Assembly (NCBI GenBank): GCA_965220385.1
Contig: OZ244825.1
Span: 1,674,001-1,738,000 of the forward strand
From: PCPOR2b sp965220385
Lineage (GTDB): Bacteria; Poribacteria; WGA-4E; PCPOR2b
Reading direction: 5' to 3'
Length of the DNA: 64,000 nucleotides
Shown: positions 7,026 to 15,473 of the stretch, one piece after another
How the letters are laid out: each line of letters begins with the position of its first letter
Numbering within the stretch: the stretch's first letter is position 1
The notes under the pieces: generated by a model
The model's database searches: none
The model's input: the letters and a program-made list of their open reading frames with translations, nothing else
Told to the model about the DNA's origin: nothing
Made by a program: the position numbers and the translations under genes

Positions 7026-8138
7026 CTAGCAGGTAACAGCGGAGGCGACTACATTGGATACCCGCCGGAGCAAACTGCCACTATCTACCATCTGGTTCGT
7101 CAAAATCACACAGAGCAATTCCTGTTCAGGGTCAGCCCATGCCACAGTGCCGGTCGCACCGGTGTGTCCGAACGCAGCTGGGGAAACTAATTCACCAAAA
7201 AAGTTCCACGCTTTTGAATGCGCCAATCCCCAGCCTAATCCCCACGGTGCATTCAGCGTTCCATTCTGGTTGGTTGTCATCGCCTCGACCGCCGCCCGGC
7301 TGAAAACACGCTGCCCCGCGTATCCACCACCATTAAGCATAGCCTGCAGTAGGATAGCAAGATCTGGTCCGGTGCTATGTATCCCACCCCACGGATTACC
7401 TAAATCACGCCAATAAGCACTATTTGGCCCGAAACGACGCTGGTCTTCGGTTTCCTCCATAGATGTTCCGCACCACACCGTGTCAGGAATCTTAAATCTT
7501 CCAAGTCCCAATGCGGTATTCTGCATCCCAAGCGGCTTGAAGATCTCTTCCTCTTCAAAGTCGCGTAACCGCTGCCCTGTAATCCGTTCAACAATCTCTG
7601 ACCCTAATAAGATCCCCTTACTCTGGTAACTGAAGCTGGTATTAGGAGAGTACAGTAGCGGGGTCCGAACGGCGCGCTGGACAAACTCGCTTAAGGGTGC
7701 GTGGGCACGACGCAGATCGGTATTCTCCGGCAGCATATCCGGCATACCAGACGTGTGCGACAATAGATTTCGGACGCGTACCTTATGGCGCTCCCCGCCC
7801 CGGAATTCCGGAAGGTAAAGAGAAACAGGATCATCAAGTGAGACCTGTCCTCGATCAACCAGCAGCATCAGAGCGCAAGCCGTTACGGGCTTAGTAATTG
7901 ACGCGAGTAGAAATACGCTATCTGGGGCGACTGGGCGGGAATCTTCCTCCGGTGTGAGACGTCCATAGCCTTCTGAGTGGACGATTGTCTGATTGCGTGC
8001 AACGAGTAAGGAGGCCGCAGTAACGCGCCGATTGGTAATTTCTGATCGAAGAAGCGCTCCCGCTTCCAAGAGGATGTCCTGCGACATCCCAACGTCTCGG
8101 GCAGCACCGATCTTGAGTTTGGTGTGAATAGTTGACAT
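7026..8138 (-). CDS. Serine hydrolase of the beta-lactamase (class C / PBP4*) family
   Basis: A 370-residue protein of the beta-lactamase-related serine hydrolases. The nucleophile motif is S80-I-T-K83 in FLLASITKPV. A Tyr-containing second motif lies in FSYQSKG, and HTG in FGHTGATGT replaces the KTG box as in esterase and peptidase members. No signal peptide is visible, so it is probably cytoplasmic. It may act as an esterase or D-aminopeptidase-like enzyme on a compound imported by the adjacent symporter, whose gene follows within 24 bases. Antibiotic resistance should not be inferred. Confidence 0.88.
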   Translation of the reverse strand: MSTIHTKLKIGAARDVGMSQDILLEAGALLRSEITNRRVTAASLLVARNQTIVHSEGYGRLTPEEDSRPVAPDSVFLLASITKPVTACALMLLVDRGQVSLDDPVSLYLPEFRGGERHKVRVRNLLSHTSGMPDMLPENTDLRRAHAPLSEFVQRAVRTPLLYSPNTSFSYQSKGILLGSEIVERITGQRLRDFEEEEIFKPLGMQNTALGLGRFKIPDTVWCGTSMEETEDQRRFGPNSAYWRDLGNPWGGIHSTGPDLAILLQAMLNGGGYAGQRVFSRAAVEAMTTNQNGTLNAPWGLGWGLAHSKAWNFFGELVSPAAFGHTGATGTVAWADPEQELLCVILTNQMVDSGSLLRRVSNVVASAVTC

Positions 8139-8253
8139 AATATACGCGACGGTATCCTTTCTTTGAGAGTCGCTTCGTCCTGCAATCTACGATTCGGGTC
8201 GCAGGGTATGTTTAAGAGCCGCTATCGCACAGCGTAAATCATCTGGAGTTATT

Positions 8254-8655
8254 CTACTCATTGGGGACGGTCGGTCGCCACTTCCCATCAACAATATAGG
8301 CTTCACACCCACCGGGCCATGGAGGCATGGTCACCGCAATGGCTGCTAACGGCTCAGTACCGAATGCTCGGAACTGAAAGTGAACGCCAGTCGGGATTGT
8401 AATACAGACCCCTGAGTGTACTGTAACAACCTCTTCGCTTGCACCTTGCTTGCGCCACATTTCACCGCAACCTCCTACGAAAAACCAAATCTCTTCAACA
8501 GTCCGGTGTGCAACCGCAGCTGATGTCTCTCCCGCGGGAAGTTCAAAATGGGCCATCCCACCTGCTGCGAGACTCAACAGGAGACGGACTTTGGAGCCAT
8601 CTGGGGCGATGGTGTCGGAGATAGCGGGCAAACACTTGGTACTGAAGTCAGTCAT
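8254..8655 (-). CDS. Cupin-domain protein
   Basis: A 133-residue single-domain cupin (small beta-barrel). Motif 1 is recognisable around AHRTVEEIWFFVGGCGEMW and motif 2 around ITIPTGVHFQF, where His and Glu side chains would hold a metal. Such proteins are often sugar or organic-acid isomerases, dioxygenases or binding proteins; which one applies here cannot be told. It lies between the serine hydrolase and a TIM-barrel isomerase on the same strand, so a role in the same catabolic route is inferred. Confidence 0.82.
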   Translation of the reverse strand: MTDFSTKCLPAISDTIAPDGSKVRLLLSLAAGGMAHFELPAGETSAAVAHRTVEEIWFFVGGCGEMWRKQGASEEVVTVHSGVCITIPTGVHFQFRAFGTEPLAAIAVTMPPWPGGCEAYIVDGKWRPTVPNE

Positions 8656-8703
8656 CTTCTTTACGTTCCTAACCTGACGAAAGCTGACGCAGGATGGTTC
8701 CGG

Positions 8704-9525
8704 TTAATACGCATATTTCTCAATGAGTGCTTTACTCTTGACCACCCCAACGTGATCGTCTGTTTGACCCTCGTACTCAATCCCAAAAGGATTGGTATAT
8801 CCCACCGATTTAAAGATTTCCATGACACGATTACAGTCAATCTCGTTTGACTCCCCATTTTCATCAAAACTGAGGAATTTTGCATGGGTCGCCCAAGTAT
8901 AGGGCGCAACTGCCCTCAGGTTTTCTACTTTATCATCCGACGGTCTCCAATTCAAGAAATCCGCCAGCACACGGCAGTAGACACTATCGACCGCTTCCAT
9001 GACCTGAATGATGTTTTCCGGTGATACGGAAACACCGCCGTGATTCTCCATCATTACACGGATTCCCGCATTCTCAGCCATAGCAGCAAGCTCCTTAAAA
9101 CTCTTAATACACTGCCCAATCTCCGTCTCTGTCGCATCAGCTCCATGGCTCCCACCACTATTGGCTCGGAAAGCATTGCATCCCAGTTTTTGGCAGATAT
9201 CGAACCATTTCCTGTGATTCTGGACTGCCTGAGTCCGCTCATTTTCATCAATGGAAGACAAATTGCCATGACCATCAACCGCGATACTGAGCAGCCTCAC
9301 TCCAGCATCATCAGCGCGGCGACGCAACTCATCAATGTACGAATCAGATATCCCACTCTGTGCCGGATTATCTGGATTCTCGTAGGAAAAGAAAGGACTG
9401 TTTAACTCCACCGCATTAATATCGAACTCATCGTTTGAAAGCGCCGGATAATCGAGAAGAGAAAGCGGATTTGCCTGATCCCTGAAACGTCGATTGATAC
9501 TCCAACCTGCAAGCGAAATTTCCAT
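8704..9525 (-). CDS. Sugar phosphate isomerase/epimerase-like TIM barrel (AP endonuclease 2 family)
   Basis: A 273-residue xylose-isomerase-like TIM barrel. Acidic and His metal ligands appear in SIAVDGHGN, RVMMENHGG, CRVLADFLNW and GIEYEGQTDDH. The start at ATG 9525 has AGGAG 7 bases upstream; the frame remains open to 9564. Members interconvert or cleave ketoses, inosose and similar compounds, often together with Gfo/Idh/MocA dehydrogenases such as the one at 3927. Exact substrate unknown. Confidence 0.88.
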   Translation of the reverse strand: MEISLAGWSINRRFRDQANPLSLLDYPALSNDEFDINAVELNSPFFSYENPDNPAQSGISDSYIDELRRRADDAGVRLLSIAVDGHGNLSSIDENERTQAVQNHRKWFDICQKLGCNAFRANSGGSHGADATETEIGQCIKSFKELAAMAENAGIRVMMENHGGVSVSPENIIQVMEAVDSVYCRVLADFLNWRPSDDKVENLRAVAPYTWATHAKFLSFDENGESNEIDCNRVMEIFKSVGYTNPFGIEYEGQTDDHVGVVKSKALIEKYAY

Positions 9526-9579
9526 AAATAGACTCCTAATCTGACTTACTGAATAAGTATACAAAAAACATAGGTAGAT

Positions 9580-10194
9580 TTAATCAGGATGGTGTATAAC
9601 CGGGGCAAGTTGATTCATTGAAATCCCGCCCTGGCGGAGGATGTGAGGTGGTGATACGGTGAGATCCAAAACAGTGGAGGATACTCTCGTCACCGTCTCA
9701 CCACCGTCAAGTACAATATCGACGAGTTCACCAAGCTCGGATCGGACCTCGGTGGCTGAGGTAGCCGGTGGTTCGTCAGATCGGTTCGCACTCGTTGTAG
9801 CAATTGCACCACCAAAACGCTGGAGAAGCGCGAGTGCTATTGGGTGATCGGGCATACGTACCCCAACCGTATCCCCACCAGCGGTAACTTCAGACGGCAG
9901 TGTTTTTGCCCTTACGATCAGCGTTAGTCCACCGGGCCAGAACCGTTCCGCAAGTTGGTTAAACATTGGTGGCAGATCCTGAGCAACGCGCTGAACATCA
10001 TCGACAGAGCCCACCAATATTGGAATTGGTTTATCCATAGGTCTGCCTTTGATCTGGTATAGCTTCCGCACCGCTTCGGGTTGAAACGGATCGGTACCTA
10101 CCCCGTATACCGTATCAGTCGGGAAAGCCACGACACCACCACACCGCAAGGTTGCAGTGGCCTTGTCAATGGAGATATCTTCAATTGAGTTCAT
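9580..10194 (-). CDS. tsaC: L-threonylcarbamoyladenylate synthase
   Basis: A 204-residue YrdC/Sua5-family enzyme that makes threonylcarbamoyl-AMP from threonine, bicarbonate and ATP, the first step of t6A37 tRNA modification. Family marks are GGVVAFPTDTVYGVG, KGRPMDKPI, FWPGGLTLIV, VGVRMPDHP and TTSANRS. Length fits the short TsaC form with no C-terminal Sua5 domain. It follows tsaD on the same strand after 51 bases, so both steps of t6A synthesis are co-located. Confidence 0.95.
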   Translation of the reverse strand: MNSIEDISIDKATATLRCGGVVAFPTDTVYGVGTDPFQPEAVRKLYQIKGRPMDKPIPILVGSVDDVQRVAQDLPPMFNQLAERFWPGGLTLIVRAKTLPSEVTAGGDTVGVRMPDHPIALALLQRFGGAIATTSANRSDEPPATSATEVRSELGELVDIVLDGGETVTRVSSTVLDLTVSPPHILRQGGISMNQLAPVIHHPD

Positions 10195-10245
10195 AAAGTT
10201 TGGGGATTCACGTATCTGTTTTTTCTAGGAATCAAGTTTTGCATT

Positions 10246-11250
10246 TCAAACAATAGGTCCAGAGGCATATGCGTTAAGATCAAGCGTGTCTCTCAATCCT
10301 TCTTGATATTTCTGGTAAGCTACTCCGGCAATCATCGCCCCGTTATCTGTACAGAGTTGAATTCGTGGGTAGTAGACTTCCGCGCCGAATTCCTCCCCCG
10401 CCCTACGCATAGATTCGCGCAATTGGCGGTTTGCCGCGACCCCTCCCGTTAGAGTAATCGCTTTAGCGTTTTTCGCTTTCGCCGCCCGAACGGTTTTGCC
10501 CACAAGTACATCCACAACTGCTTCCTGAAAACTCGCCGCAATATCTGCTACCTCAGGCAATGTTTCTGTATCTCTTGCTTTTTCAATAAAAAATCGAACA
10601 GCAGTCTTGATTCCACTGAAGCTAAATTGATAATTATCACGCTCAAGCATAGGACGTGGGAACCGGATCGCGTCACTGTCACCTTCCTTCGCCAAATCAT
10701 CGATTACCTTACCACCCGGAAAACCGAGACCAAGATATTGTGCAACTTTATCATAGGCTTCTCCCGCGGCATCATCCTGTGTCGTACCCAAGATCTCATA
10801 TCGCCAGCCTTCCTGCACCTCCACCAACAGGGTGTGCCCGCCGGAAACAGTGAGACAGATATGCGGGAAAGATAACGACGGATGCTCCATAAAATTCGCG
10901 TAGATATGGCCCTCGACGTGGTTGATACCCAGAAGCGGTAGGTTATGGCAGTATGCTAACGACTTCGCGGCAGCAACGCCAACAAGAAGGGCACCAATCA
11001 ACCCCGGCCGGTTCGTGACAGCGATTGCCGTCAACTCATCAAATCTCACGCCAGCTTCATCCATCGCTTGATCCACGATATAGTTGATCGCTTCTACGTG
11101 TTTCCGGGAAGCGAGTTCAGGTACGATCCCACCATATTTAGCATGGAGTTCTATCTGAGATGCGACGATATTGGATCGGATTTCCCTGCCGTCAGTAACG
11201 ACGGCTGCAGCTGTTTCATCGCACGACGTTTCAATTCCAAGAATATGCAT
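10246..11250 (-). CDS. tsaD: tRNA N6-adenosine threonylcarbamoyltransferase
   Basis: A 334-residue ASKHA-fold enzyme (Kae1/YgjD) that transfers the threonylcarbamoyl group to A37 of ANN-decoding tRNAs. It begins MHILGIETSCDETA. The metal-binding histidines are H111 and H115 in NHVEGHIYANF. Further marks are TVSGGHTLLVEV, PRPMLERDNYQFSFSG and the C-terminal CTDNGAMIAG. Complete length. tsaC follows downstream. TsaB and TsaE are not in this window. Confidence 0.96.
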   Translation of the reverse strand: MHILGIETSCDETAAAVVTDGREIRSNIVASQIELHAKYGGIVPELASRKHVEAINYIVDQAMDEAGVRFDELTAIAVTNRPGLIGALLVGVAAAKSLAYCHNLPLLGINHVEGHIYANFMEHPSLSFPHICLTVSGGHTLLVEVQEGWRYEILGTTQDDAAGEAYDKVAQYLGLGFPGGKVIDDLAKEGDSDAIRFPRPMLERDNYQFSFSGIKTAVRFFIEKARDTETLPEVADIAASFQEAVVDVLVGKTVRAAKAKNAKAITLTGGVAANRQLRESMRRAGEEFGAEVYYPRIQLCTDNGAMIAGVAYQKYQEGLRDTLDLNAYASGPIV

Positions 11251-11403
11251 CTGAAGTCCTTACAGTTTCTATCGTGTCCATTTAATCCTCTGCTTAATTC
11301 TTCTTACCGTACTTAGTCAAGGTTATCATATAACACGTCAGACTTCCAATCAAAATCATTTCCCCCATCAATTTTTCCGTTGTACCGGCGCTGGGCAAAA
11401 CTT

Positions 11404-13530
11404 TTATCTCACAAAACCAATTTTGCCAACTTCCTGTGCCATATCTGTACCCTGAATCGCGGAGATGACAAAAATATAAATGCCTGCCGCCAGTATCCCG
11501 TTATCCGAATTCCTTCCATTCCAGCGGAAGTGTCCAGATCCGATAACATTTCGCCTAACATCTGTGTAGACTATATCTCCAGCAATATTGAAAATTTGCA
11601 ACTCGACCTCTTCTGCTAGCTGAAAATCAGGAATCGTATAAAAGAAAGACACGCCAGCGTGCTCTGCACGTATGGGATTGGGGAAAGCTCGAACTCGCGT
11701 CAGTGTCAGTTGTCCAGACTTCGGTTCGACTACATTAACTGTCAAGAGGTATGAATCCACCTCGCTGAAACCCGAGCGTGATGCCACCGAAATATAAAAT
11801 CTGCCTGTTTGTGTGGGCTGAAATATGATCTGTAGCTCAGCGGGATTTACTATCTCCGCAGTAGCGATCTGATGGCCATTCTCATTGAGTATAGAAAGTT
11901 CATAATCAACTGCATCTGAAGAGTTAAGTAACGTTGCTACGATTGCCTCACCTGATATAGCATCAGTTCGGTAGAGATCGCGCTTATCCTTCTCGTCATA
12001 GATAAAAGACTCATAAGTTTGGTTAACTCGGATTGGAAAAGCCTCGCCCAGTTCATCGTTCGGCTCATAAGTGTCTCCAAACGCGATAGATAACGTGATT
12101 TCTTGCCCTTCAGTCCCAATATTCGTGATAGAGACCCTCGAAACGGTACCGTCGTTTGCATTACTGTTAGGGGAAGTTGCTGGGGTAAACGATGTTTCGC
12201 CGTCATCAGCCGAATACGCTGCACCATCCGTAACAGTACCAATATCTATAATATGCGGCTGGTTGGGAATGATGCCATAATGCTTGGGATCGTTTGGGTC
12301 TTCAAGCCAAATTTGGCTTGCAGCGTCGATCACTCCCACGGGGCGTACATTCGTCTCGTCAATATGCCAGATCAAAATTCCAGATTCGGGCAGACCGGTA
12401 TCGAAGCGTGCCCCTGATTCTTTATGCCGATTTTCAATGAGGAAAAATTCTGTGCTTTCTCCGAATTGGTTGATTTTTCCGGGGATATTAACTTTGAAGA
12501 GCTTGTTCTCGTGTGGTGGCAATTCAAAACTGGGAATAACCAGGTCTAACACGTTCTCCTTAATTTCAACAGGTTGGATCCACCCCAGTCTCCCGTTCTC
12601 GGGTCGCGCGTCAAAGTCCCACTTCAGATAGCCGCTGATGTGACTTGGCTGTAGACCATTGCCAATTCCATTGACAATTTCACCTTGATATGGACCAAAC
12701 TGTCCCATCAATCCCCATTTATGATCAGGCGGACCAATAAAATTACCACCATACACATCGGGAGCACCAAAGTCATGGAGAAATTCATGGAAATAGATAC
12801 CAAGGTGTGGTGTATCGAAACTTGGTTCTTCACCAACTAAGACCGCTGTACTCACGAGCACACCATCAAACAGTCTATTCACATCAGGCGTCAGGATTGA
12901 CCAAATATCATCCATCTCTAACGTTGATGCCTGATCATTCCCGGAGTGAATAACGAAAACATGGTCAACCACCCCGTCTTTATCACGGTCATACTCCGAG
13001 AAATCCACCATGTCGTCCACTGCTGCGCAAGCTTCACCCACAAGTTCGCGGGAACGACTGACGTTTATCTGTCCTTCACCGTAGTAACTCATCGGTTTTT
13101 GCGCTCGTATCCACTGATTACCCTTCGGAATAACTCCTCCCATCGGTCCTGGTCGTATATCCATTTGTCCGTAGGACACTTCTCTATAGTAGGTTCTTAA
13201 CGATACGTCTTTATCTGAAAATAGGTATCGATCCAATGTTACGCCAGCACGTTGACCGGGTTGATCCGAAAAATCAACTTTAATCGCCAAAACAAACTCA
13301 ATGCCATCTTCCTGTAACACTGCTTGTTCACGCACGAAACAGCAACGATCTGACGCCGCCCGGAATTCCCCCTCGCTTGAGGGTGCTTTCGGTGCCCAAG
13401 AATTTGTAATAGCATCGTAGTTATAAAACAGGTAAGGGTTCGGTGGTGCACTCACGCAAGGCAAACTCGAAGAAAAGAGCATTATCAAACTAAATATGTA
13501 TAATCCTAAAGATACAGATTTCACTTCCAA
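11404..13530 (-). CDS. Secreted M6-family metalloprotease with pre-peptidase and FlgD-like C-terminal domains
   Basis: A 708-residue exported protein. Residues 1-28 form a signal peptide. An M6 (immune inhibitor A-like) peptidase domain follows, with zinc motif HEFLHDFGAPD near residue 248 and a downstream GLMG. Residues about 500-605 look like a bacterial pre-peptidase domain (DTYEPNDELGEA onwards). The last about 90 residues (FPNPIRAEHAGVSFFYTIPD, NGRNSDNGILAAGIYIF) form an FlgD/type-IX-sorting-like Ig domain. The chosen start is TTG 13530 with AAGGAAG six bases upstream; no suitable ATG exists. It probably degrades extracellular protein. Retention or export through a PorV-type system (compare the gene at 59309) is inferred. 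Confidence 0.85.
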   Translation of the reverse strand: MEVKSVSLGLYIFSLIMLFSSSLPCVSAPPNPYLFYNYDAITNSWAPKAPSSEGEFRAASDRCCFVREQAVLQEDGIEFVLAIKVDFSDQPGQRAGVTLDRYLFSDKDVSLRTYYREVSYGQMDIRPGPMGGVIPKGNQWIRAQKPMSYYGEGQINVSRSRELVGEACAAVDDMVDFSEYDRDKDGVVDHVFVIHSGNDQASTLEMDDIWSILTPDVNRLFDGVLVSTAVLVGEEPSFDTPHLGIYFHEFLHDFGAPDVYGGNFIGPPDHKWGLMGQFGPYQGEIVNGIGNGLQPSHISGYLKWDFDARPENGRLGWIQPVEIKENVLDLVIPSFELPPHENKLFKVNIPGKINQFGESTEFFLIENRHKESGARFDTGLPESGILIWHIDETNVRPVGVIDAASQIWLEDPNDPKHYGIIPNQPHIIDIGTVTDGAAYSADDGETSFTPATSPNSNANDGTVSRVSITNIGTEGQEITLSIAFGDTYEPNDELGEAFPIRVNQTYESFIYDEKDKRDLYRTDAISGEAIVATLLNSSDAVDYELSILNENGHQIATAEIVNPAELQIIFQPTQTGRFYISVASRSGFSEVDSYLLTVNVVEPKSGQLTLTRVRAFPNPIRAEHAGVSFFYTIPDFQLAEEVELQIFNIAGDIVYTDVRRNVIGSGHFRWNGRNSDNGILAAGIYIFVISAIQGTDMAQEVGKIGFVR

Positions 13531-13892
13531 CCAACGCTTCCTTCCTTACACGGTCATATGCTAGCCACAGCTAACTTGATTCATCTCCTGAATCGATGAT
13601 GATGCAAACTACTAATTATTTGCATGGCAGCTGGAGCATTCACAGGTCAGGCTGACCACCTAAACCGTCATAATCTAACACAAGTTTCTGGTCGTACCCA
13701 AAAAAGCCGAGTTGTTCGTGTTCAAATCGTCTGATTAGGAGGAAATGGACCTGATTTATCCTGAATCGTGTAAAAAACTGGGTTTAGGACGGTTAATTTA
13801 TCAACTAGCAACTTAGGTTATTTTAATTACGTCACACGTTTTACGCTTTACATTTGGCATGACGATAAATTGCTAAACTACAAAGATACCCC

Positions 13893-13921
13893 ACAACTTA
13901 CGCCGATATAACGCAAGTTGT
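13893..13921. repeat. 29-base imperfect palindrome
   Basis: ACAACTT at 13893-13899 pairs with AAGTTGT at 13915-13921, and CG pairs with CG after one mismatch. The centre is unpaired. It is not followed by a T-run on either strand, so an operator is as likely as a terminator. Confidence 0.4.
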
Positions 13922-13970
13922 CAAACAGTCTGTAGACGGAGTGTCGCAGCCCTATAGATATGCACAAGAA

Positions 13971-14089
13971 TTTCAGAGTAATTTTCCGAGTACGTTTTTG
14001 TTAAAATGGCCAGAAATGAGTCATAGTGTGTGTTTCGCCCCTTTTTGGTGCCTTCACATTTTACCGTTTACTCTGAAAACTCGGAAAAT
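13971..14089. repeat. Two interleaved 11-bp inverted repeats (A-B-A'-B' order)
   Basis: TTTCAGAGTAA (13971-13981) is the reverse complement of 14068-14078, and ATTTTCCGAGT (13981-13991) is the reverse complement of 14079-14089. Because the order is A, B, A', B', both stems could form together only as a pseudoknot. No gene overlaps them. They may mark a structured RNA or the remains of a rearranged repeat. Confidence 0.45.
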
Positions 14090-14196
14090 CTAACGCGCTT
14101 CTCACCGTTGTTGTGTTCATAGCAACTTGGGCTAATATAGTTTAACATCCATGTCGATCGCTTTGCCCGTAAATTTTCCCGTGTGCCATTTCTGAT

Positions 14197-14225
14197 TTGA
14201 CAAACCCCACATAAGTCCTTATAAT
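14197..14225 (+). promoter_or_regulatory. Consensus sigma-70 promoter of dusB
   Basis: TTGACA at 14197-14202 and TATAAT at 14220-14225 are both perfect consensus hexamers, spaced exactly 17 bases. Transcription would start near 14232, giving a leader of about 75 bases ahead of dusB. Confidence 0.8.
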
Positions 14226-14252
14226 TTTCTAATCATTACCTGATTAAGTTCA

Positions 14253-14280
14253 AGCCCTACCTAATGCTACATTTAGGGCT
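14253..14280 (+). promoter_or_regulatory. Leader hairpin ahead of dusB
   Basis: AGCCCTA at 14253-14259 pairs with TAGGGCT at 14274-14280 around a 14-base loop. It ends about 12 bases before the GGAG ribosome site at 14292. It has no T-run, so it is a possible translation-control or mRNA-stability element rather than a terminator. Confidence 0.45.
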
Positions 14281-14307
14281 AATTATGAATTGGAGATGAT
14301 TTGCTCA

Positions 14308-15348
14308 ATGGTTAAAATTGGTAATCTACGGCTAGGCAATTTTCCACTGCTATTGGCTCCAATGGAAGATGTAAGCGATCCTCCTTTCCGTGCGGTGTGC
14401 AAGACACGTGGAGTGGATCTGATGTACACCGAATTCATATCGTCTGAGGGGCTTATCCGAAACGCTCGGCAAAGTATGATGAAACTGGACATCTTTGAGT
14501 CAGAGCGCCCTATAGGCATCCAAATTTTTGGCAGTGATATCGAATCTATGAAGGCAGCTGTGCAGATTGCAGAGCAAGTCAATCCGGATCTTATCGACAT
14601 TAATTACGGCTGTCCTGTTAAGAAAATTACCTGCAGAGGCGCAGGGGCAGGGATATTGCGGGACGTTCCAAAAATGGTAAAGATGACCCGTGAGATAGTC
14701 GAATCGACGACCCTACCCGTTACCGTAAAAACGCGACTGGGTTGGGATGAAAAAACGCAGTACATTGTTGAGGTAGCAGAAAGATTGCAAGATGTTGGAA
14801 TTCAAGCAATTACGATCCACGGACGAACCCGTGTACAGATGTATAAAGGAAGTGCTAACTGGACACTCATCGGTGAAATCAAAGCCAACCCGCGTATGAC
14901 AATTCCCGTCTTTGGCAATGGAGATGTAGATTCTCCACAGAAGGCACATCACATGCGCCAGAAATACGGTGTTGATGGAATAATGATTGGCCGCGCCGCT
15001 ATCGGCTACCCATGGATCTTTAGAGAAACCAAGCATTATTTCTCGACTGGCCAGATACTTGAACCTCCCTCCATCAAGGAACGGTTGAGCACCTTGAAAA
15101 AGCATCTGGAATTCTCCATCAGATGGAAGGGAACGAGACACGGTGTTTTAGAAATGAGAAAACACTACAGAAACTATTTAAAAGGAATTCCCAACGTCAA
15201 GATGTATCGAGAACAATTAGTAACCCTCAAAAGCTATGAAGAAATTGTTGAGGTCCTAAATGATGTCCAAGAGCATGTTGAATCTATGATGTTCGCCTTC
15301 AACTCCGTTAGAGAAACGAAACATGAAGTCATAAGAGCTACGCTTTAA
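14308..15348 (+). CDS. dusB: tRNA-dihydrouridine synthase, DusB family
   Basis: A 346-residue FMN enzyme that reduces uridine to dihydrouridine in tRNA D-loops. Marks: LAPMEDVSDPPFRAVCK at the start of the TIM barrel, the catalytic Cys in DINYGCPVKKI, TVKTRLGWDE, TIHGRTRVQMYKGSANW, FGNGDV and MIGRAAIGYPWIF. The C-terminal helical RNA-binding domain follows. GGAG at 14292-14295 lies 12 bases before ATG 14308. ATG 14296 is in frame but touches that ribosome site. It is the first gene behind a perfect consensus promoter. RNase J follows in the same direction, so RNA-processing genes are grouped. Confidence 0.93.
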   Translation: MVKIGNLRLGNFPLLLAPMEDVSDPPFRAVCKTRGVDLMYTEFISSEGLIRNARQSMMKLDIFESERPIGIQIFGSDIESMKAAVQIAEQVNPDLIDINYGCPVKKITCRGAGAGILRDVPKMVKMTREIVESTTLPVTVKTRLGWDEKTQYIVEVAERLQDVGIQAITIHGRTRVQMYKGSANWTLIGEIKANPRMTIPVFGNGDVDSPQKAHHMRQKYGVDGIMIGRAAIGYPWIFRETKHYFSTGQILEPPSIKERLSTLKKHLEFSIRWKGTRHGVLEMRKHYRNYLKGIPNVKMYREQLVTLKSYEEIVEVLNDVQEHVESMMFAFNSVRETKHEVIRATL

Positions 15349-15473
15349 CATCGATCTTTTGAATAGCAGTAAACATAATTGTCATCAACAGGGTTACTAA
15401 TAACAAGTGTAGGCAATGCGTTATTATCAAATAGAACCGCTCAAGAACCGAATTGGAGGTATTCACATTTATA

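Larger units (their letters stand above)
13531..14307. other. Non-coding region between the protease and dusB, rich in inverted repeats
   Basis: No convincing protein gene lies here. It holds several dyads: ATGCAAA/TTTGCAT at 13602-13625, GGTCAG-G-CTGACC at 13645-13657, the 29-base dyad at 13893-13921 and the interleaved repeats at 13971-14089. The dusB promoter and leader hairpin are at the right end. A 23-codon frame at 13745-13816 has AGGAGG too close to its ATG. No tRNA-like arms could be assembled. Confidence 0.6.

Noticed and set aside
7026..8138. Antibiotic-resistance beta-lactamase
   Set aside because: SITK is present but the family is broad, no signal peptide is seen and the third box is HTG, as in esterases and peptidases.
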